NCBI RefSeq assembly: GCF_029227915.1
Contig: NC_079877.1
Span: 6,884,001 to 6,948,000, forward strand
Direction: 5' to 3'
DNA length: 64,000 nt
Origin: Hydractinia symbiolongicarpus
Taxonomy: Eukaryota; Cnidaria; Hydrozoa; Anthoathecata; Hydractiniidae
The position numbers and the translations under genes were made by a program. The first letter of the stretch is position 1. Each line of letters starts with the position of its first letter. Positions 27,184 to 38,278 of this stretch are shown here, piece by piece. The notes beneath the pieces are model-generated. The model was not told the origin of the DNA. It searched no databases and was given only the letters and a program-made list of their open reading frames with translations.

Positions 27184-27533
27184 ACATTCTTCTTAATTTG
27201 ACATGATTGCTGGAATTCAGCGATTACATTAAGCTCTGTGGTAGCGCTTTATTTAAAAACTTAGATAAATAAGTTTTTTCTTACTGGGGGACCAATCCTG
27301 GCCGTTAGCACGTGCTGAATAAATAGAAACAGTTCCAAAGGCTATATTTCATTGACTTACTAACGGTATAAATCCGTTTGAGTTACAACGGTTTTATTTA
27401 GCGATAGTATTCGGATATTACTAGGTTGCATCGCTTTTAACAGTGAAACGTTTGACTGTGGGACTAAATTGAACTGATTTTAGTCTTTGACCTTATAAGT
27501 GTGATAAATGAGCCAGTTTGACTACAACAAATA
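27184..27533. repeat. D4 monomer with 23-bp deletion (350 bp), first of ten
   Basis: Usual 'acggttg' is joined almost directly to 'tatttagcg' near 27391-27396, removing the 23 bases that normally read cgtcacat...accaacatg. A 2-base match (tg) flanks the lost piece. The same lesion occurs in monomers at 30885, 34587, 47220 (353 bp because of a longer T run), 48316, 50447, 52285, 53378, 55509 and 59477. Linked markers are 'ttactgggggacc', 'cgtgctgaataaatag' and 'cagttccaaag'. It removes half of a segment that is well conserved in other monomers. Confidence 0.93.
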
Positions 27534-28555
27534 ACATTCTTCTTAATTTGACATGATTGCTGGAACTCAGCGATTACGCTGGGCGCTGTGGTAGCGCTTT
27601 ATTAAAAAATTAAGGCAAATAAGTCATTTTTTACTGTGGGACTAGTCCTAGCCGTTAGTTCGGTCTGAAGAAATAGAGAAAGTTTCAAAAACTACATTTC
27701 ATTGATTTTCTAACGGTGTCCATCCGTTTGAGTTACAACATTGTCGTCACATATTCGTACCAACATGTATTTAGTGATTTTTTTCCGATATTACTAAGTT
27801 GTATTGCTTTTAACAGTGAAACGATTGACTGTGGGACTTAATTGAACTGATTCTGGACTGTAACCTTATGAATGCGATAAATGAGCCAATTCTACTCCAA
27901 GAATAACATTCTTCTTAATTCGACCTGATTGCTGGAAATCAGCGAATACACTAGGCTCTGTGGTATCGCTTTATTTAAAAATTAAGAAAAAAAGTTATTT
28001 TTAAGTGTGGGACCAATCCTAGCCGTTATCGCGCATTGAAAAAATAGAGAGAGTTTCAAAAACTACATTTCATTGACTTTCTAACGGTGTCAATCCGGTG
28101 GAGTTACAACGGTTGCGTCACAAATTCGCACCAACATGTATTTAATGATTTTCTTCCGATATTACTAAGTTATATCGCTTTTAACAATGAAATGATTGAC
28201 TGTGGAGCTTAATTGAGCTAGCTTTGGCCTGTGACCTTATAAATGTGATAAGTGAGCCAACTGCACTCCAAGAAAAAACATTCTTCTTATTTTGACATGA
28301 TTGTTGGAACTCAGCAATTACACTTGGCGCAGTGGAAGCGCTTCATATAAAAACTTAGATAAATAAGTCATTTTTTACTGTGGGACCAATCCTAGCCGTT
28401 ATCGTGCGCTGAAAAATTGCGACAGTTTCAAAAACTACATTTCAATGACGTTCTAACTGTATCAGTCCGTTTGAGTTACAACGGTTGCGTCACATATTCG
28501 TACCAACATGTATCTAGTGATTTTCTTCCGATATTACTAAGTCGTATTGGTTTTA

Positions 28556-28575
28556 ACAGTGAAACGATTGACTGT
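28556..28575. other. Representative inverted repeat ACAGT-N10-ACTGT
   Basis: Five-base arms ACAGT (28556-28560) and ACTGT (28571-28575) enclose gaaacgattg, at monomer offset 280-299. This is among the most constant segments of the monomer across the window, with occasional 'acagta', 'acaatg' and 'acattg' variants that keep part of the left arm. Confidence 0.6.
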
Positions 28576-29022
28576 GGGAATTAATTCAACTAACTTTGGA
28601 CTGTGACCTGATAAATGTGATAAATGAGACAATTGGACTCCAAGAAATAACATTCTTCTTAATTTGACGTGAATGCCGGAACTTAGCGATTACATTGGGC
28701 GGTGTGGTAGCGCTTCATTTAAAAATTTAGATAAATAAGTCATTCTTTACTGTGGGACCAATCGTAGCCGTTGTCGCGCGCTCAAAAAATAGCGACAGTT
28801 TCAAAAACTACATTTCAATGACGTTCTAACGGTGTCAGTCCGTTTGAGTTACAACGGTTGGGTCACATATTTCTACCAACATGTATTTAGCGATATTTTT
28901 CTCATATTACTGGTTTGCATCGCTTTTAACAGTGAAACGATTGACTGTGGGACTTAATTGAACTGATTTTGGACTGTGACCTTATAAATGTTATAAGTGA
29001 GCAAATTGGACTTTAAGAAATG

Positions 29023-32000
29023 ACATTCTTCATAATTTGACATGATTGTAGGAACTCAGCGATTACACTGGACCCTGTGGTAGTGATTCATTTAAAAATT
29101 TAGATAAATAAGTTAATTTTACTGTGGGACCAATCCTTGCCGTTGGGGCGCGCTGAAGATATAGAGACAGCTTCGAAAACTCCATTTCATTGACTTTCTA
29201 ACGGTGTCAATCCGTTTGAGTTACAACGGTTGCGTCACACATTCGTACCAACATGTATTTAGTGATTTTTTTCCGATATTACTAAGTTGTATCGCTTTCA
29301 ACAGTAAAGCGATTGACTGTGGGACTTAATTGAACTGATTTTGGACTTTGACCTTATAAATGTGATAAATGAGCAATTTTGACTACAAGAAATAACATTC
29401 TTCTTAATTTGACATGATTGCTGGAACTCAGCGATTACACTGGGCGCTGTGGTAGCGCTTTATTTAAAAATTAAGATAAATAAGTCATTTTTAACTGTGG
29501 GACCAATCCTAGCCGTTATAGCGCGCTAAAGATATAGAGACAGTTTCAAAAACTACATTTCATTGACTTTCTAACGGGGTCAATCCGTTTGAGTTACAAC
29601 GGTTGTGTCACATATTCGTACCAACAAGTATTTAGTGATTTTTTTCCGGTATTACTAAGTTGTATCGCTTTCAACAGTGAAACGATTGACTGTGGGACTT
29701 AATTGAACTGATTTTGGACTTCGACCTTATAAATGTGATAAATGAGCGATTTTGACTACAAGAAATAACATTCTTCTTAATTTGACAAGATTGCTGGAAC
29801 TCAGCGATTACACTGGGCGCTGTGGTAGCGTTTTATTTAAAAATTAAGAAAATAAGTTATTTTTTAGTGTGGGACCAATCCTAGCCGTTATCGCGCATTG
29901 AAAAAATAGACACAGTTTCAAAAACTAAATTTTATTGACTTTCTAACGGTGCCAATCCGGTGGAGTTACAACGGTTGCGTCACATATTCGCACCAACATG
30001 TATTTAGTGATTTTCTTCCGATAATACTAAGTTGTGTTTTTTTTTTAACAGTGAAACGATTGACTGTGGGAGTTAATTGAATGATTCTGGACTGTGACCT
30101 TACAAATGTGATGAAGAAGCTAATTGGTCTCCAAGGAATAACATTCTTCTTAATTTGACATGATTGCTGGAATTCAGCGATTACATTAGGCTCTGTGGTA
30201 GCGCTTTATTTAAAAACTTAGATAAATAAGTCATTTTTAACTGTGGGACCAATCCTAGCCGTTATAGCGCGCTAAAGATATAGAGACAGTTTCAAAAACT
30301 ACATTTCATTGACTTTCTAACGGGGTCAATCCGTTTGAGTTACAACGGTTGCGTCACATATTCGTACCAACAAGTATTTAGTGATTTTTTTTCGGTATTA
30401 CTAAGTTGTATCGCTTTCAACAGTGAAACGATTGACTGTGGGACTTAATTGAACTGATTTTGGACTTCGACCTTATAAATGTGATAAATGAGCGATTTTG
30501 ACTACAAGAAATAACATTCTTCTTAATTTGACAGGATTGCTGGAACTCAGCGATTACACTGGGCGCTGTGGTAGCGTTTTATTTAAAAATTAAGAAAATA
30601 AGTTATTTTTTAGTGTGGGACCAATCCTAGCCGTTATCGCGCATTGAAAAAACAGACACAGTTTCAAAAACTAAATTTTATTGACTTTCTAACGGTGTCA
30701 ATCCGGTGGAGTTACAACGGTTGCGTCACATATTCGCACCAACATGTATTTAGTGATTTTCTTCCGATATTACTAAGTTGTGTTTTTTTTAACAGTGAAA
30801 CGATTGACTGTGGGAGTTAATTGAATGATTCTGGACTGTGATCTTACAAATGTGATGAAGAAGCTAATTGGTCTCCAAGAAATAACATTCTTCTTAATTT
30901 GACATGATTGCTGGAATTCAGCGATTACATTAAGCTCTGTGGTAGCGCTTTATTTAAAAACTTAGATAAATAAGTTTTTTCTTACTGGGGGACCAATCCT
31001 GGCCGTTAGCACGAGCTGAATAAATAGAAACAGTTCCAAAGGCTATATTTCATTGACTTACTAACGGTATAAATCCGTTTGAGTTACAACGGTTTTATTT
31101 AGCGATAGTATTCGGATATTACTAGGTTGCATCGCTTTTAACAGTGAAACGTTTGACTGTGGGACTAAATTGAACTGATTTTAGTCTTTGACCTTATAAG
31201 TGTGATAAATGAGCCAGTTTGACTACAACAAATAACATTCTTCTTAATTTGACATGATTGCTGGAACTCAGCGATTACGCTGGGCGCTGTGGTAGCGCTT
31301 TATTAAAAAATTAAGGCAAATAAGTCATTTTTTACTGTGGGACTAGTCCTAGCCGTTAGTTCGGTCTGAAGAAATAGAGAAAGTTTCAAAAACTACATTT
31401 CATTGATTTTCTAACGGTGTCCATCCGTTTGAGTTACAACATTGTCGTCACATATTCGTACCAACATGTATTTAGTGATTTTTTTCCGATATTACTAAGT
31501 TGTATTGCTTTTAACAGTGAAACGATTGACTGTGGGACTTAATTGAACTGATTCTGGACTGTAACCTTATGAATGCGATAAATGAGCCAATTCTACTCCA
31601 AGAATAACATTCTTCTTAATTCGACCTGATTGCTGGAATTCAGCGAATACACTAGGCTCTGTGGTATCGCTTTATTTAAAAATTAAGAAAAAAAGTTATT
31701 TTTAAGTGTGGGACCAATCCTAGCCGTTATCGCGCATTGAAAAAATAGAGAGAGTTTCAAAAACTACATTTCATTGACTTTCTAACGGTGTCAATCCGGT
31801 GGAGTTACAACGGTTGCGTCACAAATTCGCACCAACATGTATTTAATGATTTTCTTCCGATATTACTAAGTTATATCGCTTTTAACAATGAAATGATTGA
31901 CTGTGGAGCTTAATTGAGCTAGCTTTGGCCTGTGACCTTATAAATGTGATAAGTGAGCCAACTGCACTCCAAGAAAAAACATTCTTCTTATTTTGACATG

Positions 32001-32723
32001 ATTGTTGGAACTCAGCAATTACACTTGGCGCAGTGGAAGCGCTTCATTTAAAAACTTAGATAAATAAGTCATTTTTTACTGTGGGACCAATCCTAGCCGT
32101 TATCGTGCGCTGAAAAATTGCGACAGTTTCAAAAACTACATTTCAATGACGTTCTAACTGTATCAGTCCGTTTGAGTTACAACGGTTGCGTCACATATTC
32201 GTACCAACATGTATCTAGTGATTTTCTTCCGATATTACTAAGTCGTATTGGTTTTAACAGTGAAACGATTGACTGTGGGAATTAATTCAACTAACTTTGG
32301 ACTGTGACCTGATAAATGTGATAAATGAGACAATTGGACTCCAAGAAATAACATTCTTCTTAATTTGACGTGAATGCCGGAACTTAGCGATTACATTGGG
32401 CGGTGTGGTAGCGCTTCATTTAAAAATTTAGATAAATAAGTCATTCTTTACTGTGGGACCAATCGTAGCCGTTGTCGCGCGCTCAAAAAATAGCGACAGT
32501 TTCAAAAACTACATTTCAATGACGTTCTAACGGTGTCAGTCCGTTTGAGTTACAACGGTTGGGTCACATATTTCTACCAACATGTATTTAGCGATATTTT
32601 TCTCATATTACTGGTTTGCATCGCTTTTAACAGTGAAACGATTGACTGTGGGACTTAATTGAACTGATTTTGGACTGTGACCTTATAAATGTTATAAGTG
32701 AGCAAATTGGACTTTAAGAAATG
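29023..32723. repeat. Region D, 10-monomer higher-order unit, copy 1 (3,701 bp)
   Basis: Monomers start at 29023 (D1), 29395 (D2), 29768 (D3), 30141 (D4/D2 chimera), 30514 (D3), 30885 (D4), 31235 (D5), 31607 (D6), 31979 (D7) and 32351 (D8). It equals the 8-monomer order with two extra monomers inserted. Its last six monomers are almost identical to those at 26813-29022 (offset 3,701), and its first four to those starting at 32724 (offset 3,701), with about one difference per monomer in the latter. Confidence 0.93.
30221..30231. other. Exchange breakpoint in chimeric monomer 30141
   Basis: The monomer at 30141 has a D4 5' part ('ggaattcagcgattacatt', 'aaaaacttagataaataag') and a D2 3' part ('tcatttttaactgtggg', 'tatagcgcgctaaag', 'cggggtcaatcc'). 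The switch lies within the 11 bases gataaataagt that both parents share. This is the join expected from an unequal exchange between D4 of one unit and D2 of another, which turns 8 monomers into 10. Confidence 0.88.
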
Positions 32724-35700
32724 ACATTCTTCATAATTTGACATGATTGTAGGAACTCAGCGATTACACTGGACCCTGTGGTAGTGATTCATTTAAAAAT
32801 TTAGATAAATAAGTTAATTTTACTGTGGGACCAATCCTAGCCGTTGGGGCGCGCTGAAGATATAGAGACAGCTTCGAAAACTCCATTTCATTGACTTTCT
32901 AACGGTGTCAATCCGTTTGAGTTACAACGGTTGCGTCACACATTCGTACCAACATGTATTTAGTGATTTTTTTCCGATATTACTAAGTTGTATCGCTTTC
33001 AACAGTAAAGCGATTGACTGTGGGACTTAATTGAACTGATTTTGGACTTTGACCTTATAAATGTGATAAATGAGCAATTTTGACTACAAGAAATAACATT
33101 CTTCTTAATTTGACATGATTGCTGGAACTCAGCGATTACACTGGGCGCTGTGGTAGCGCTTTATTTAAAAATTAAGATAAATAAGTCATTTTTAACTGTG
33201 GGACCAATCCCAGCCGTTATAGCGCGCTAAAGATATAGAGACAGTTTCAAAAACTACATTTCATTGACTTTCTAACGGGGTCAATCCGTTTGAGTTACAA
33301 CGGTTGTGTCACATATTCGTACCAACAAGTATTTAGTGATTTTTTTCCGGTATTACTAAGTTGTATCGCTTTCAACAGTGAAACGATTGACTGTGGGACT
33401 TAATTGAACTGATTTTGGACTTCGACCTTATAAATGTGATAAATGAGCGATTTTGACTACAAGAAATAACATTCTTCTTAATTTGACAAGATTGCTGGAA
33501 CTCAGCGATTACACTGGGCGCTGTGGTAGCGTTTTATTTAAAAATTAAGAAAATAAGTTATTTTTTAGTGTGGGACCAATCCTAGCCGTTATCGCGCATT
33601 GAAAAAATAGACACAGTTTCAAAAACTAAATTTTATTGACTTTCTAACGGTGTCAATCCGGTGGAGTTACAACGGTTGCGTCACATATTCGCACCAACAT
33701 GTATTTAGTGATTTTCTTCCGATAATACTAAGTTGTGTTTTTTTTTTAACAGTGAAACGATTGACTGTGGGAGTTAATTGAATGATTCTGGACTGTGACC
33801 TTACAAATGTGATGAAGAAGCTAATTGGTCTCCAAGGAATAACATTCTTCTTAATTTGACATGATTGCTGGAATTCAGCGATTACATTAGGCTCTGTGGT
33901 AGCGCTTTATTTAAAAACTTAGATAAATAAGTCATTTTTAACTGTGGGACCATTCCTAGCCGTTATAGCGCGCTAAAGATATAGAGACAGTTTCAAAAAC
34001 TACATTTCATTGACTTTCTAACGGGGTCAATCCGTTTGAGTTACAACGGTTGCGTCACATATTCGTACCAACAAGTATTTAGTGATTTTTTTTCGGTATT
34101 ACTAAGTTGTATCGCTTTCAACAGTGAAACGATTGACTGTGGGACTTAATTGAACTGATTTTGGACTTCGACCTTATAAATGTGATAAATGAGCGATTTT
34201 GACTACAAGAAATAACATTCTTCTTAATTTGACAGGATTGCTGGAACTCAGCGATTACACTGGGCGCTGTGGTAGCGTTTTATTTAAAAATTAAGAAAAT
34301 AAGTTATTTTTTAGTGTGGGACCAATCCTAGCCGTTATCGCGCATTGAAAAAATAGACACAGTTTCAAAAACTAAATTTTATTGACTTTCTAACGGTGTC
34401 AATCCGGTGGAGTTACAACGGTTGCGTCCCATATTCGCACCAACATGTATTTAGTGATTTTTTTCCTATATTACTAAGTTGTGTTTTTTTTTAACAGTGA
34501 AACGATTGACTGTGGGAGTTAATTGAATGATTCTGGACTGTGACCTTACAAATGTGATGAAGAAGATAATTGGTCTCCAAGGAATAACATTCTTCTTAAT
34601 TTGACATGATTGCTGGAATTCAGCGATTACATTAGGCTCTGTGGTAGCGCTTTATTTAAAAACTTAGATAAATAAGTTTTTTCTTACTGGGGGACCAATC
34701 CTGGCCGTTAGCACGTGCTGAATAAATAGGAACAGTTCCAAAGGCTATATTTCATTGACTTACTAACGGTATAAATCCGTTTGAGTTACAGCGGTTTTAT
34801 TTAGCGATAGTATTCGGATATTACTAGGTTGCATCGCTTTTAACAGTGAAACGTTTGACTGTGGGACTTAATTGAACTGATTTTAGTCTTTGACCTTATA
34901 ATTGTGATAAATGAGCCAGTTTGACTACAACAAATAACATTCTTCTTAATTTGACATGATTGCTGGAACTCAGCGATTACGCTGGGCGCTGTGGTAGCGC
35001 TTTATTAAAAAATTAAGACAAATAAGTCATTTTTTACTGTGGGACTAGTCCTAGCCGTTAGTTCGGCCTGAAGAAATAGAGACAGTTTCAAAAACTACAT
35101 TTCATTGATTTTCTAACGGTGTCCATCCGTTTGAGTTACAACATTGTCGTCACATATTCGTACCAACATGTATTTAGTGATTTTTTTCCGACATTACTAA
35201 GTTGTATTGCTTTTAACAGTGAAACGATTGACTGTGGGACTTAATTGAACTGATTCTGGACTGTAACCTTATGAATGCGATAAATGAGCCAATTGGACTC
35301 CAAGAATAACATTCTTTTTAATTCGACATGATTGCTGGTATTCAGCGAGTACACTAGGCTCTGTGGTATCGCTTTATTTAAAAATTAGGAAAAAAAGTTA
35401 TTTTTAAGTGTGGGACCAATCCTAGCCGTTATCGCGCGCTGAAAAAATAGACACAGTTTCAAAAACTACATTTCATTGACTTTCTACCGGTGTCAATCCG
35501 GTGGAGTTACAACGGTTGCGTCACAAATTCGCACCAACATGTATTTAATGATTTTCTTCCGATATTACTAAGTTATATCGCTTTTAACAATGAAATGATT
35601 GACTGTGGAGCTTAATTGAGCTAGCTTTGGCCTGTGACCTTATAAATGTGATAAGTGAGCCAACTGCACTCCAAGAAAAAACATTCTTCTTATTTTGACA

Positions 35701-36424
35701 TGATTGTTGGAACTCAGCGATTACACTTGGCGCAGTGGAAGCGCTTCATTAAAAAACTTAGGTAAATAAGTCATTTTTTACTGTGGGACCAATCCTAGCC
35801 GTTATCGCGCGCTGAAAAATTGCGACAGTTTCAAAAACTACATTTCAATGACGTTCTAACTGTATCAGTCCGTTTGAGTTACAACGGTTGCGTCACATAT
35901 TCGTACCAACATGTATCTAGTGATTTTCTTCCGATATTACTAGTCGTATTGGTTTTAACAGTGAAACGATTGACTGTGGGAATTAATTCAACTAACTTTG
36001 GACTGTGACCTGATAAATGTGATAAATGAGACAATTGGACTCCAAGAAATAACATTCTTCTTAATTTGACGTGAATGCCGGAACTTAGCAATTACATTGG
36101 GCGCTGTGGTAGCGCTTCATTTAAAAATTTAGATAAATAAGTCATTATTTACTGTGGGACCAATCGTAGCCGTTGTCGCGCGCTCAAAAAATAGCGACAG
36201 TTTCAAAAACTACATTTCAATGACGTTCTAACGGTGTCAGTCCGTTTGAGTTACAACGGTTGGGTCACATATTTGTACCAACATGTATTTAGCGATATTT
36301 TTCTCATATTACTAGTTTGCATCGCTTTTAACAGTGAAACGATTGACTGTGGCACTTAATTAAACTGATTTTGGGCTGTGACCTTATAAATGTTATAAGT
36401 GAGAAAATTGGACTCTAAGTAATG
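32724..36424. repeat. Region D, 10-monomer higher-order unit, copy 2 (3,701 bp)
   Basis: Monomers start at 32724, 33096, 33469, 33842 (chimera), 34215, 34587, 34937, 35309, 35681 and 36052, in the order D1, D2, D3, D4/D2, D3, D4, D5, D6, D7, D8. From about 34430 on it departs from copy 1 and resembles the D4-D5-D6 copies of region F instead: 'attaggctctg', 'aataaataggaac', 'attaagacaaataag', 'gttcggcctgaag'. Confidence 0.92.
33922..33932. other. Exchange breakpoint in chimeric monomer 33842
   Basis: Same D4/D2 join as at 30221, exactly 3,701 bp further on, so it was copied by a later duplication of the 10-monomer unit and is not an independent event. Confidence 0.88.
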
Positions 36425-37913
36425 ACATTCTTCTTAATTTGACATGATTGTAGGAACTCAGCGATTACACTGGACCCTGTGGTAGCGATTCATTTAAAAA
36501 TTTAGATAAATAAGTCAAATTTACTGTGGGACCAATCCTAGCCGTTAGCGCGCGCTGAAGATATAGAGACAGTTTCGAAAACTCCATTTCATTGACTTTC
36601 TAACGGTGTCAATCCGTTTGAGTTACAACGGTTGCGTAACACATTCGTACCAACATTTATTTAGCGATTTTTTTCCGATATTACTAAGTTGTATCGCTTT
36701 CAACAGTAAAACGATTGACTGTGGGACTTAATTGAACTGATTTTGGACATTGACCTGATAAATGTGATAAGTGAGTCATTTTGACTCCAAGAAAAAACAT
36801 TCTTCTTGATTTTACATGATTGCTGGAACTCAGCGATTACACTGGTTGCTGTGGTTGCGCTTTATTTAAAAATTAAGATAAATAAGTCATTTTTTACTGT
36901 GGGACGAATCCTAGTCGTTAGTTCGCGCTGAAGAAATAGAGACAGTTTCAAAAACTACATTTCATTGACTTTCTAACAGTTTTAATCCGTTTGAGTTGCA
37001 ACGGTTGCGTCACATATTCGCACCAACATGTATTTAGTGATTTTCTTCCCGTATTACTAAGTTGTATCGCTTTCAACAGTAAAACGATTGACTGTGGGAC
37101 TTAATTGAACTGATTTTGGACTTTGACCTTATAAATGTGGTAAGTGAGCCATTTTGACTACAAGAAATAACATTCTTCTTAATTTTACATGATTGCTGGA
37201 ACTCAGCGATTACACTGGGCGCTGTGGTTGCGCTTTATTTAAAAATTAAGATAAATAAGTCATTTTTTACTGTGGGACGAATCCTAGTCGTTAGTTCGCG
37301 CTGAAGAAATAGAGACAGTTCAAAAACTACATTTCATTGACTTTCTAACAGTTTTAATCCGTTTGAGTTGCAACGGTTGCGTCACATATTCGCACCAACA
37401 TGTATCTAGTGATTTTCTTCCGATATTACTAAGTTGTATCGCTTTTAACAATGAAATGATTGACTGTGGAGCTTAATTGAGCTAGCTTTGGCCTGTGACC
37501 TTATAAATGTGATAAGTGAGTCAACTGCACTCCAAGAAAAAACATTCTTCTCATTTTGACATGATTGTTGGAACTCAGCGATTACACTTGGCGCAGTGGA
37601 AGCGCTTCATTTAAAAACTTAGATAAATAAGTCATTTTTTACTGTGGGACCAATCCTAGCCGTTATCGCGCGCTGAAAAATTGCGACAGTTTCAAAAACT
37701 ACATTTCAATGACGTTCTAACTGTATCAGTCCGTTTGAGTTACAACGGTTGCGTCACATATTCGTACCAACATGTATCTAGTGATTTTCTTCCGATATTA
37801 GTAAGTTTTATTGGTTTTAACAGTGAAACGATTGACTGTGGGAATTAATTCAACTAACTTTGGACTGTGACCTGATAAATTTGATAAATGAGAAAATTGG
37901 ACTTCAAGAAATA

Positions 37914-38278
37914 ACATTCTTCTTAATTTGACGTGAATGCCGGAACTTAGCGATTACATTGGGCGCTGTGGTAGCGCTTCATTTAAAAATTTAGATAAAT
38001 AAGTCATTCTTTACTGATCGTAGCCGTTGTCGCGCGCTGAAAAAATAGCGACAGTTTCAAAAACTACATTTCAATGACGTTCTAACTGTATCAGTCCGTT
38101 TGAGTTACAACGGTTGCGTCACATATTCGTACCAACATGTATCTAGTGATTTTCTTCCGATATTACTAAGTTGTATCGCTTTTAACAATGAAATGATTGA
38201 CTGTGGAGCTTAATGGAGCTAGCTTTGGCCTGTGACCTTATAAATGTGATAAATGAGCAATTTTGACTACAAGAAATA
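37914..38278. repeat. D8-type monomer with private 8-bp deletion
   Basis: Reads 'ctttactgatcgtagccg' near 38010-38025 where other D8 copies have 'ctttactgtgggaccaatcg'. Eight bases of the actgtgggac box are gone and I saw no other monomer with this lesion. Its 3' part is D7-type ('ctgtatcagtccg'), so it is also chimeric. Confidence 0.85.

Larger units (their letters stand above)
26068..29022. repeat. Region D, 8-monomer unit D1-D8 (2,955 bp)
   Basis: Monomers start at 26068 (D1: 'gattgtaggaactcag', 'ctggaccctg', 'cttcgaaaactcc'), 26440 (D2: 'catttttaactg', 'tatagcgcgctaaag'), 26813 (D3: 'aagaaaataagttatttttt', 'caatccggtggag', 'gttgtgttttttttaac'), 27184 (D4: 350 bp), 27534 (D5: 'gattacgctggg', 'gtccatccg', 'cattgtcgtcac'), 27906 (D6: 'ggtatcgc', 'ttatttttaagtg'), 28278 (D7: 'ttggcgcagtggaagcg') and 28650 (D8: 'gtgaatgccggaacttag'). 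This looks like the parental 8-monomer order from which the two following 10-monomer units derive. Confidence 0.9.

Noticed and set aside
35820-36091. Overlapping 62-codon plus and 70-codon minus open frames
   Set aside because: Both read through ordinary D7/D8 satellite monomers on opposite strands. Sister copies at 28.4 and 32.1 kb are interrupted, so there is no sign of selection for coding.
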